Shown piece after piece: positions 35,606-43,871 of a DNA stretch of 64,000 nt. How positions within the stretch are numbered: position 1 is the stretch's first letter; every line of letters begins with the position of its first letter. Under the pieces are notes generated by a model that did not search any database, was not told the DNA's origin, and saw only the letters and a list, made by a program, of their open reading frames with translations. Source of the stretch: Pseudomonas psychrophila (lineage in GTDB: Bacteria; Pseudomonadota; Gammaproteobacteria; Pseudomonadales; Pseudomonadaceae); contig NZ_JYKZ01000008.1 in NCBI RefSeq assembly GCF_001043005.1, positions 62,001-126,000 on the forward strand, in the 5' to 3' direction. Both the position numbers and the translations under genes were made by a program.

Positions 35606-36612
35606 TGGCTCGTCGCTACGCCTTGTTGCTGATCGGCCTCGGCGCACTGCTGCTGGTGTCGTGTGTGGTGTCCCTGGGCTTTGGTCCGGCGCGGGTGCCC
35701 GTGGACGTGGTGTGGCACATTTTGCTTAACAAACTGTTCGGCCTGGGCGAGGTGAGCTGGAGCGCTGGCCAGGAACATATCGTGTGGCTGATCCGGGTGC
35801 CGCGCATGCTGCTCGGGGCCTTGGTCGGCGCCGGCCTGGCACTGATCGGCGCAGTGCTGCAAGCGGTCACGCGCAACCCGCTGGCCGACCCGCATCTACT
35901 TGGCGTCACCAGCGGTGCCACCTTGGGCGCGGTGATTGTGGTGCTGCACGTGGGTGAAATCGTCGGCCTGCTGACCCTGCCCATCGCTGCGTTTATCGGG
36001 GCCTTGCTGAGCATGCTGCTGGTACTGGCCATCGCCAGCCGTCATGGGCGCCTGGACAGTGACCGCCTGTTGTTGTGTGGGGTTGCGGTGTCATTTGTGA
36101 TGATGGCCGTCGCCAACACACTGCTGTTTTTGGGCGACCATCGCGCCAGCTCCGCCGTGCTGTTCTGGATGCTCGGCGGCCTGGGACTGGCGCGCTGGGA
36201 ACTGCTGGCAATCCCCAGCGCCAGCGTGCTGCTGGGGCTGGTGTTACTGCTGGGCATGGCCCGCCCGCTGAACGCCCTCATGGCCGGTGAGCAAACCGCT
36301 GTCACCCTGGGCCTGAATGCGCGCAACGTGCGGCTGCGGGTATTTTTGATCGCCTCGCTGATGACTGGCGTCTTGGTTGCCATCAGCGGTTCGATTGGCT
36401 TTGTCGGCCTGATGATCCCGCACATCGCACGGCGCCTGGTGGGCGCCGAACACCGGCGCCTGCTGCCGGTATCCGCCTTGTTGGGCAGTGTGTTTCTGGT
36501 GTGGGTCGACGTCGCTGCCCGTACCTTGATCGCCCCCGAAGACTTGCCCATCGGCGTCGCCACGGCAGCGATTGGTGGTCTGTTCTTTATTGGCCTGATG
36601 CGTAAACGTTAA
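35602..36612 (+). CDS. ABC importer permease (FecCD family)
   Basis: A 336-residue inner-membrane permease with about ten hydrophobic helices. Family motifs are RVPRMLLGALVGAGLALIGA, VTRNPLADPHLLGVTSGAT and GSIGFVGLMIPHIARRLVG, the last being the ATPase-coupling loop. It is the last gene of the receptor-ATPase-binding protein-permease set. Its stop codon overlaps that of the convergent five-repeat gene (36609-36612), with no terminator between them, so opposing transcription may collide here. Confidence 0.92.
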   Translation: MMARRYALLLIGLGALLLVSCVVSLGFGPARVPVDVVWHILLNKLFGLGEVSWSAGQEHIVWLIRVPRMLLGALVGAGLALIGAVLQAVTRNPLADPHLLGVTSGATLGAVIVVLHVGEIVGLLTLPIAAFIGALLSMLLVLAIASRHGRLDSDRLLLCGVAVSFVMMAVANTLLFLGDHRASSAVLFWMLGGLGLARWELLAIPSASVLLGLVLLLGMARPLNALMAGEQTAVTLGLNARNVRLRVFLIASLMTGVLVAISGSIGFVGLMIPHIARRLVGAEHRRLLPVSALLGSVFLVWVDVAARTLIAPEDLPIGVATAAIGGLFFIGLMRKR

Positions 36613-39600
36613 AGCTCATCGCGTACCGGCCCCACCTTTAACTGCGCCACCGGCGTACCGGGGGTCACCCCTTCATAGTCAAACGAAAGCGGTTGAGTCG
36701 ACACCGTCAGGTGCGTGTCGACTGCCCCGGCTCGCGGCCAGGTAGCGCTGGGTTCCAGCACCTGTAAAACGCCCGAATTGAGCACCTGGGTCAGCAGATC
36801 CTCGGGGTTGCTCGGTGTTCGGGTTGGAGCATTGTTTTCAATGAAGTAGCGCTCATAGGTGAAACTGGCGCCACTGACATACTCACACAACCGGTCATTA
36901 GCCTCCTTGCTCCCCCGGGTGTACTTCAACAACGCACCGTCGTCGGTCGTGAGGTACAGATCATCCAGGCTCGCGTCGTTCAGTTGCCGGTGAAGGGTTC
37001 GCGTGGCGTAGCAAATGTCGACCGGCCAAAACATGTTTTTAAGCAGATTGGTTTCGACAGGGCTACCCGCCGATTGCCCGTTTACATCACGGGCAAAATG
37101 CAGGCTATTGATTGAATAGCCCGTCGGCAAAATTGCTTTGGCAGCCATCAGGTTCGGTATCGACAAATGGGTGTTGAGGATCATCTGCGCCACATTGACC
37201 GGCTCGCCGTTTTCCACTGATTGCAACGCCACGCAGATGTCGTAGGCCCGATGGCGTAAAACACCGCCCATCACACTCCCGGTCTGCGCACGCTTGAGGT
37301 GCAAATGCTCATACCGCGCCGCATCATCGGGGTGGCTGAATACAGGGCTCATAGCGAACAGGCGGATACTCCTGGCGGCCGCGCTGGGCACCTCCAGCCC
37401 AAAGGGGCGCCATGTGGGCGATACGCGACCCGGATTGAGCCAGAGCGGGTTGGTTTTGATCACCTGTAGATCCCCTGCCATCGCAACACGGCGCACATAG
37501 TCCAGTGGCGTCAATTTAAGCGTCATGAGTTGATTGAGTGTGGTCTGGCCCCCGTTCTGGAACACACCGGTGGACAGCTGTGTCGCTGCCGAGCGGTCCA
37601 GATAGCGCAACAGCGCCCCGTCGCTGGTGGACAAGTAGAGCACCGCAGTAGCAGGAACCACTGCGTTCTGCTCCTTGATGCTGTCACTGAGTATCAACCC
37701 CTGCGCCATATGCACCGGGGACACAAACCCTTCATAGATCCTGCGGGTGTTCATGCCTTCCACCTGAGGCGGCATTTTAGGCGCGGCCACATACACCCCT
37801 TGAAAGGTGAACCCGGGGGACAGGTTGAATTGGCCGTCCAACCCATCCAGTGGAAACAGTCGATTCAAGGTAAATGGCTCATCTGGGACCGGCAGAGTCG
37901 CCACGTATTCATTGCTGTGGGGGTTGCCGAGGATCAAGCCGTACTGAGCCGCTTCACCATGAACCATTCGTTCATGGGTATAGCGCATGGCATCTTGCAA
38001 CTGACTGAACACAGGGCTCAGGGCAGGTTGTCGAATCGTCCCGGCCGACGGAGCTGGCCGTGAATTAGGGGTGAAATCTGACGTTACCTGCCCCGCTGTC
38101 CCCCACAGTGTGCTGCCAACCACCACCTGCAGATCCCCGGCCCGCGCGACCCGGCGGATGTATTCACTGGGTTTGAGAGCGTTGGCCCGCATCGCCATGT
38201 TGATCGCGTTTTTACGCACCTGCTCAGGGTGCTCGACAGGGGCCGCTATCTGCTTGCGCAGTAAATGTTCGCTCACCGAGTCGCTGGGCGTGTACTTGAG
38301 CAGCGTGCCATCCCGAGCCGAAAAATAACGGCTGGGTGCCCACTCCCGGTCCCTGATCGCGGCGTTCAACTCATGGGGCTCAAGCATGGTTTGAAACAGC
38401 TGCTCTTCAGCCGCCGTTCGCCATAGCTGCAAAGGATGCACCCGGTGCGTGTGATACACCGCAACCACCGAGCAACCGTGAGGCGTGAGTGCAATCAGCT
38501 CCGGGGGGATGACGCATGTCGGATCGAAGGTCTCGTTGTGGCAAGCCAGGGGCTCGGTTGCGACAAAGCGGTTGTCCAGCCGTTGATAGATCAGCCCGCC
38601 GTAAACCTTATCGTCGCGACGGGCAATTTTTTCGTGGGCATCGCGCGCAGCATCATCCGCCGAAAGAAAGGACGGCCCCAGCGCCCGGCGACTGAACCCC
38701 TGGTAAGGCTCCCAGGTGGGCTTTACCCGCCCGGGCCTGCTCCATAAATCACTGGTATGCAGCACGCTCAGCTCGCCTGCGCTGGCCACATGGCGGATAT
38801 AGGCAAGGGTTGTCGTCATGCCACCCAGCAGCTCGCGCTCAATGGCCAGCCCCGGCCCTTCGCTTTTTGGCAAAGGCTGCGAAAAGGATGTTTCAGCACT
38901 GACAGAGGTCGAGACGTACTTCAAGACGGCACCGTCGCGGGTGCAGATAATGAGCGGCACCGCCCGTTCAGGCGAGGAGTCGGCAACTGCTTTTGCCGCA
39001 TTGATCCCGTTGACCAACGTCGCAGGGGCCACAAAGTTCTTGAACAGCGAAGGCTGCTGCGCAGGGATCAGGCTTGGATCACGGTAAAAACCATCGCTGC
39101 AATAAAAGCTTGCCACTTGGTACTGCGTCGGCAGGGGCAATGGGTTACTGGGCGTCGGCGGAAAAATCTTCGACAGCGAAAAATCCATGTCCCCTGTCAT
39201 CGGCTCAGAGGCCACAAAAATAGGTCGGGTTTTATGTTTGAGGATCACCCCGAACACGGGCTCGCTGGTTTGATTTACCCGGGCCCGCACTTCTTTGACC
39301 GCCTGTTCCAGGCTGTCGTTAATAGGTCCAAATGCCGGCTGTTGAACAATCACAGGGGCAATATCCAAAGATTGGGTGGGCGCATACACCTTGAAGTCAG
39401 GTTGCACCCGGCCGACTTTTCCACCCCAGACTTCCGTGGCCTGGATCATCCTTAATCGGCCCATACTGGCCGCCGCCTGCACGAACTCTGCGATGGTTTC
39501 AAAGGTGATTTTACCGGCCAGGGTATCGAGCGCTATTCGCTCGACAAGCGCATTTTCCAGGGCCGAGCCGCTGGGTATGTACTTGATCAGCGAACCGTTT

Positions 39601-40055
39601 ACACCCGATAAATAATGCGCGGGAGCAAAATTGGCATTTAGACGGTTGAGCACCATGTCCGTCGAAGAAAAGGCATTGATCGACGTGTAAATGTCTTCTG
39701 GGCTCCAGTGCTTGAAACCGCTCTTTAACCGGTCATAGTCCGCCGGATGAGAGTGGTAGAGAGCGGCACAGGCATAACCCGGCGGGCTGATGAACTCCCC
39801 TGCGCTGTTGGTTGAGATCACCAGCGTAGGGTCGAAGGAGTCGGTTTTGCCTCGCACCGGGCGCGTCGCAAAGTAGCGGCCTTCGGCGTCCGTCAAGATA
39901 GCCCCGCCATACTCCACAGAACGATAATCACCAATCAATTGATGGGCAAAGCGCGCGGCGTCGTCGGCATTGATAAAGGGCGGACTCAAGGTCGGTAACG
40001 AGACGTGTATGTTGGGGCGTGCATGCCGTTTATCACGGCCGTCAGTCTGTTCCAT
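36609..40055 (-). CDS. Five-repeat DUF4329-like protein A (RDEL C-terminus)
   Basis: A 1148-residue protein of unknown function with no signal peptide. It consists of five diverged repeats of about 210-220 residues: roughly 23-222, 238-449, 457-663, 676-883 and 899-1116. Each begins with a DUF4329-like segment (pattern SPxF...DDAARxAH....YGG.I), reads through a D-G-x-L-x-K/R-Y strand, and ends with a linker like AGDLQVVVGSTLWG..G.V. Repeat 1 has HSHP (101-104) and SSTD (130-133), a JAMM-like spacing of possible metal ligands. The last four residues are RDEL. ATG 40055 is chosen: GGAAG lies eight bases before it and the length then matches its neighbour. It is probably in one operon with that paralogue. 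Confidence 0.85.
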   Translation of the reverse strand: MEQTDGRDKRHARPNIHVSLPTLSPPFINADDAARFAHQLIGDYRSVEYGGAILTDAEGRYFATRPVRGKTDSFDPTLVISTNSAGEFISPPGYACAALYHSHPADYDRLKSGFKHWSPEDIYTSINAFSSTDMVLNRLNANFAPAHYLSGVNGSLIKYIPSGSALENALVERIALDTLAGKITFETIAEFVQAAASMGRLRMIQATEVWGGKVGRVQPDFKVYAPTQSLDIAPVIVQQPAFGPINDSLEQAVKEVRARVNQTSEPVFGVILKHKTRPIFVASEPMTGDMDFSLSKIFPPTPSNPLPLPTQYQVASFYCSDGFYRDPSLIPAQQPSLFKNFVAPATLVNGINAAKAVADSSPERAVPLIICTRDGAVLKYVSTSVSAETSFSQPLPKSEGPGLAIERELLGGMTTTLAYIRHVASAGELSVLHTSDLWSRPGRVKPTWEPYQGFSRRALGPSFLSADDAARDAHEKIARRDDKVYGGLIYQRLDNRFVATEPLACHNETFDPTCVIPPELIALTPHGCSVVAVYHTHRVHPLQLWRTAAEEQLFQTMLEPHELNAAIRDREWAPSRYFSARDGTLLKYTPSDSVSEHLLRKQIAAPVEHPEQVRKNAINMAMRANALKPSEYIRRVARAGDLQVVVGSTLWGTAGQVTSDFTPNSRPAPSAGTIRQPALSPVFSQLQDAMRYTHERMVHGEAAQYGLILGNPHSNEYVATLPVPDEPFTLNRLFPLDGLDGQFNLSPGFTFQGVYVAAPKMPPQVEGMNTRRIYEGFVSPVHMAQGLILSDSIKEQNAVVPATAVLYLSTSDGALLRYLDRSAATQLSTGVFQNGGQTTLNQLMTLKLTPLDYVRRVAMAGDLQVIKTNPLWLNPGRVSPTWRPFGLEVPSAAARSIRLFAMSPVFSHPDDAARYEHLHLKRAQTGSVMGGVLRHRAYDICVALQSVENGEPVNVAQMILNTHLSIPNLMAAKAILPTGYSINSLHFARDVNGQSAGSPVETNLLKNMFWPVDICYATRTLHRQLNDASLDDLYLTTDDGALLKYTRGSKEANDRLCEYVSGASFTYERYFIENNAPTRTPSNPEDLLTQVLNSGVLQVLEPSATWPRAGAVDTHLTVSTQPLSFDYEGVTPGTPVAQLKVGPVRDEL

Positions 40056-40153
40056 GGCACTGGCTTCCTTTATGAAAAGAAGGGCGAAAAAATTGCGCCC
40101 TCCTTGCATAGTCCCGCCAGCCACCGCGTTACGGGCTGTACATAGTTAGTAGC

Positions 40154-43100
40154 CTAGAGTTCATCCCTGTTTGTAGCCTGGGACCTGGCCCAGGGCGCAC
40201 TGGTTGACGGTCCGTATTGGGCGGTCCACGAACCTACATCCTGCTTCCAGCCGGGCGTCACCCAGCTGATTGCCGGCCAGTCACGACTGGTCTGAACCAC
40301 AATCAGTTCACCGGCCTGAAGCAATGCTTTGAGGTACTCATCTTCTGTCTCGCGCCCTGTGTCGAGCTGCTGTTGATGGACGTACTGGTTGTCCCAGTAA
40401 TCCGACCCCCTCACGCGTTCACACAGGTCATCTTCGGCCTTGCCCCGGCGACGTACGTATTTCAACAACGCGCCGTCATTACCCGACACGTAACCGATCT
40501 CCAGCGCAAACCCCAGGCGAGGCAGGCTCTTGGTCATGTAGCAAATATCACTCGGCCAAAAGACGTTATCCATCCACTCGCTTACACCGTGCTTGGCATA
40601 GACGGGCGTTCGAGGGCGGTGCGCGTAATAGACCGCCCAAGGGGCAAAACCGGGGGGAAAAATCGGCAGTGGTCGATTGCTGCTGGTGCCCTGTTCAAAC
40701 AGCGCATTTAAAAAGATTCGATCCTGGCCATTTACCACAACCCCATTGGTTAAAGGCTCTACAGCCACATAAAGGTTTTTGACCGACGAGCGCAACATCG
40801 CCCCCATCACATCCTGTGCATGGGGGTGCGGCAGGCGTCGATGGCAATACAGAGCTGCATCATCGATATGGTTAAACACCGGGCCCAGGCTCAGTACATT
40901 GGCCCGCGAACCGCTGCCGATCGGTATCTCGAAAGCGTTGGGGCGCCATGCTGTGGTCACCCGCCCCACAGTGGCCCACAGGCTGCTCGACAGCAGCACC
41001 TGCAGCTCGCCACTGCCTGCCACATGCCTCACATACTCCGTGGGCCTGATCTTGCCGGAGATCAAACCGCCCAGCATTGAAGACTGGGACGAGAAAGGTC
41101 CGTCCAGATCCAGCAGCGGATTACGCCCCCCGGCGCGATAACTCAAGAGAGCGCCTTCGCGGGTCGAGATATACAGCAGCGGGTAAGCCGATCCCCTGGG
41201 CAAGTCATCTCGAACAGTGCTCATGAGTACTGCACTGTCGGCCAGGTCTTTGGGCGCAATAAAATCGGCGTATACACTCCCCGGCACCCGGTCTGCAGGC
41301 TCTTTAGGGGCCGCTATATACACCGAATAGCAGGCGAATCCGGCAGGCAGGTTGTGCACCTGAGTACCGGATAAAAGAGGAAATAGAGTGGATAACAGGA
41401 TCGAGTTGCTGTCAGCCAAGGTCGGTTCGGTAGCGATGTACTCATCGTCGCGAAGGCTTTTCAAGATAACGCCAAACTGGCGACCGTCACGCGTGCCCAT
41501 ACGTTCATGGGCATAGCGCATGGCATCCAGTGCCTGGGTGAAGATGGGGCTGAACGCCGGCTGGATTTTCGACGTGTAGAGCCTGGCTCTAGGCTGGGCC
41601 GGCTTCCACAGTGGCGTCACTTTGCCCCGCTCGCCCCATAAGGCACTGCCCACCACCACGCGCAACCCGCCCACACGGCTCACCTGGGCCACGTATTCGG
41701 TGGGTTTGAGAACGTTGGCGCGCAACTTGACGTGCATCGAATTGTTGAGGGCTTGCTCCGGATGTTCTCTGGGCGGCGAGATCAACGCCATGAAGTCTGT
41801 TTCAAGGGGCGATCCGCTGGGTGTGTACTTGAGCAGTACGCCGTCCCGGGTGGATAAATAGCGTGACGGGGCCCATTCCCGCTCCTTGATTGCGGTACAC
41901 AGCTCATGGGGATAAAACATGCTCTGGTTCAACTGCTCTTCAACCGGCGAACGCCACAGGCGCAACGGCTCAACTCGATGAGACTGGTAGACCGCCACCA
42001 CGGCTGCGCCGTGCGGCGTAAATGACAGCAGCTCCGGGGGAATCACTCGTTGTGGATCAAACACCCGGGTATGCACTGCCAGTGGCAGCGTGGCGAAAAA
42101 GCGGTTATCCAGGCCCTGAAAAATCAACCCGCCATAGACCGCATCGACCCGCCCGGCAATCTGCTCATGGGCATAACGTGCGGCGTCGTCGGCGCTGATA
42201 AACGAAGGGCTCAGGGTGCGTCGCATAAAGCCCAGGAAGGGCTGCCAGTGGGTCTGGACCCGGCCGGTTCTACTCCAGAGTTCGCTGGTACGCACAACAC
42301 TCAATTCACCGGCATGGGCCAGTAGATGGATATATGAAAGGGTTTTTTCGACATCGGCCAGCAGGTTCCTGATCAACTCCATGCCGCCGCCCTCAGCCTC
42401 GGACAACGTGGCGAAGAGGGTTTTTTCATCCGCCGAGTACCGGGACACATACTTGAGCATCGCGCCATCACGGGTGCCGATAAACAGGGGCAAAGCCCGG
42501 TGTTCCAACGGTTGGCCCACTAACCGGGCAACCTCAATCCCTTTTTCCAGAGACACCGGGTGCATGAAGTTTTTGAACAGCGAAGCCTGCTCTGCGGGAA
42601 TCAGCGTCGGGTCGCGGTACTCACCGTCACAGCCATACAACGCAAAGAGCTCATAGCCCGCCAGCAGTGCCGGCTTGTTGTCCGCGGACTTGATAAACAC
42701 TCGAGCCAGAGAGAAATCCATCGGCCCGGTGACCGGTTCGCACACCACAAACTCATTGCGTTGAGCATGCTTGAGAATCACCCCGAAGTGTTCATCCGCC
42801 GTTAGATCCATACGCGTTCGGACGTAATCCAGAGCCAGTGCCTGGCTGGTAACGATCGGCCCGAAAGCAGGCCGCTGCACACTCACGCGGCCCATATCCA
42901 ACGAGTTCAAGGCGGCCGCTACTTCAAACGTCTTGTCCAGCGGACCGACCCTATTGCCCCACAACTCGCTGGACTGAATCACGCTGACCGTCCCAAGACT
43001 GATCAAAATATGTACAGCCTTGGCCAACGTATCAATCGCTTCATGGGCATGATCCCGAGCTCGGGCCAGGAGCTCGGCGATTTTCTTTTCCTCATCGGAG

Positions 43101-43603
43101 CCGCTGCATTCGTACTTGATCAGAGAGCCATTGAGTCCCGACAAATAACTGACCGGGGCAAAGCTGGCCATTCGCAGCATGTCGTAAATATCCACAGGCG
43201 AGAAAAAATTGACCCGCCTGAAACTGTCTTCACTGGGCCAACCCTCAAAGAGCACTTGAGCCTGCCCATAGGTGTCGGCATGGGAGTGATAGAAAGCGAC
43301 GCAGGTGTACCCCGGCGGATGCTTGAACCTGCCCAGTTTATTGGTGGACATGACGCGCTCGGGTCTGAACAGGGCCGCGGCCCCCTTCAGCGGGCGTGTC
43401 GCGTAAAACTGCCCCTGTGTATTTTTTAAAATCGCCCCGCCGTATTGAACGTCGCGATGATCGCCAATCAACTCGTGGGCAAATCGTGCCGCGTCGTCAG
43501 CGCTCACGAACGGCGGACTCAAGGTGGGGAGCGATACGCTCACATCGGGGGCCGCCCAGCCGGGCGGGGGAATATCTGAAAGGTCCATGGAGAGTGGTCT
43601 CAT
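40154..43603 (-). CDS. Five-repeat DUF4329-like protein B (RDEL C-terminus)
   Basis: A 1149-residue paralogue of the gene downstream, collinear along its whole length and by eye around 45% identical in the first repeat. Repeats are roughly at 28-225, 244-455, 464-667, 680-887 and 905-1119. Repeat 1 has HSH (106-108) and SPVD (135-138); repeat 3 has Gln in place of the first His (VYQSHR). Repeat linkers such as AGELSVVRTSELWSRTGRV are conserved. It ends RDEL. No signal peptide or membrane helix is seen. The start at 43603 is chosen mainly by length match; ATG 43588 is an alternative, and neither has a strong ribosome site. It is divergent from urtA. Confidence 0.85.
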   Translation of the reverse strand: MRPLSMDLSDIPPPGWAAPDVSVSLPTLSPPFVSADDAARFAHELIGDHRDVQYGGAILKNTQGQFYATRPLKGAAALFRPERVMSTNKLGRFKHPPGYTCVAFYHSHADTYGQAQVLFEGWPSEDSFRRVNFFSPVDIYDMLRMASFAPVSYLSGLNGSLIKYECSGSDEEKKIAELLARARDHAHEAIDTLAKAVHILISLGTVSVIQSSELWGNRVGPLDKTFEVAAALNSLDMGRVSVQRPAFGPIVTSQALALDYVRTRMDLTADEHFGVILKHAQRNEFVVCEPVTGPMDFSLARVFIKSADNKPALLAGYELFALYGCDGEYRDPTLIPAEQASLFKNFMHPVSLEKGIEVARLVGQPLEHRALPLFIGTRDGAMLKYVSRYSADEKTLFATLSEAEGGGMELIRNLLADVEKTLSYIHLLAHAGELSVVRTSELWSRTGRVQTHWQPFLGFMRRTLSPSFISADDAARYAHEQIAGRVDAVYGGLIFQGLDNRFFATLPLAVHTRVFDPQRVIPPELLSFTPHGAAVVAVYQSHRVEPLRLWRSPVEEQLNQSMFYPHELCTAIKEREWAPSRYLSTRDGVLLKYTPSGSPLETDFMALISPPREHPEQALNNSMHVKLRANVLKPTEYVAQVSRVGGLRVVVGSALWGERGKVTPLWKPAQPRARLYTSKIQPAFSPIFTQALDAMRYAHERMGTRDGRQFGVILKSLRDDEYIATEPTLADSNSILLSTLFPLLSGTQVHNLPAGFACYSVYIAAPKEPADRVPGSVYADFIAPKDLADSAVLMSTVRDDLPRGSAYPLLYISTREGALLSYRAGGRNPLLDLDGPFSSQSSMLGGLISGKIRPTEYVRHVAGSGELQVLLSSSLWATVGRVTTAWRPNAFEIPIGSGSRANVLSLGPVFNHIDDAALYCHRRLPHPHAQDVMGAMLRSSVKNLYVAVEPLTNGVVVNGQDRIFLNALFEQGTSSNRPLPIFPPGFAPWAVYYAHRPRTPVYAKHGVSEWMDNVFWPSDICYMTKSLPRLGFALEIGYVSGNDGALLKYVRRRGKAEDDLCERVRGSDYWDNQYVHQQQLDTGRETEDEYLKALLQAGELIVVQTSRDWPAISWVTPGWKQDVGSWTAQYGPSTSAPWARSQATNRDEL

Positions 43604-43871
43604 GCTGGTGGAGGATCGACTTCCATCCTTCGCTTCATGGTCCGCTGCCCGGTGGTAGTTATTTACAGCGCCCCTTGAGCTGCAGGCACCAAGGCGGCGC
43701 ACTCGGTGCACCACGCGCCCCCTCAAGCCCCGTACTGGTGCGCCAGCACGCCCAATCTTCGCGCAAAGCCCTGATACAGAGCCTTTTCTCCATCCCGGCA
43801 CAGCCTTTGCTAAGACCTTCCCAGTGTTCAGATCAGCCCTCTAAAAAAATCAGATACCTGGAGATCGCACC
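43604..43871. other. Divergent region between DUF4329-like gene B and urtA
   Basis: 268 bp without a gene. It holds the sigma-54-like promoter for urtA (43795-43811), NtrC-like GC-rich half-sites around 43686-43745, and on the minus strand a TAAATA stretch near 43655 that could be a -10 for the five-repeat genes. Confidence 0.55.
43795..43811 (+). promoter_or_regulatory. Sigma-54 (-24/-12) promoter for urtA
   Basis: CCGGCACAGCCTTTGCT has GG at 43797-43798 and GC at 43809-43810, the exact GG-N10-GC spacing, within good GGCAC and TTGCT contexts. It lies about 60 bases before the urtA start. Upstream, GCACCAAGGCGGCGC (43686-43700) resembles an NtrC site (GCAC-N7-GTGC) with one mismatch in the outer arms. 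Nitrogen control of urea uptake would be expected. Confidence 0.7.

Noticed and set aside
31585..36612. Reading the receptor and ABC genes as BtuB/BtuCDF (vitamin B12 uptake)
   Set aside because: The family is shared and cob genes are near, but there is no riboswitch, and the operator-like palindrome fits Zur. Kept as a lower-probability alternative.
36609..43603. Rhs/polymorphic toxin or contact-dependent toxin system
   Set aside because: No YD repeats, no signal peptide, no variable C-terminal toxin domain and no small immunity gene next to them. The two genes are collinear paralogues instead.
36609..43603. Genomic island or prophage boundaries around the repeat-protein genes
   Set aside because: No integrase, transposase, tRNA or flanking direct repeat was seen; the genes abut ordinary operons.
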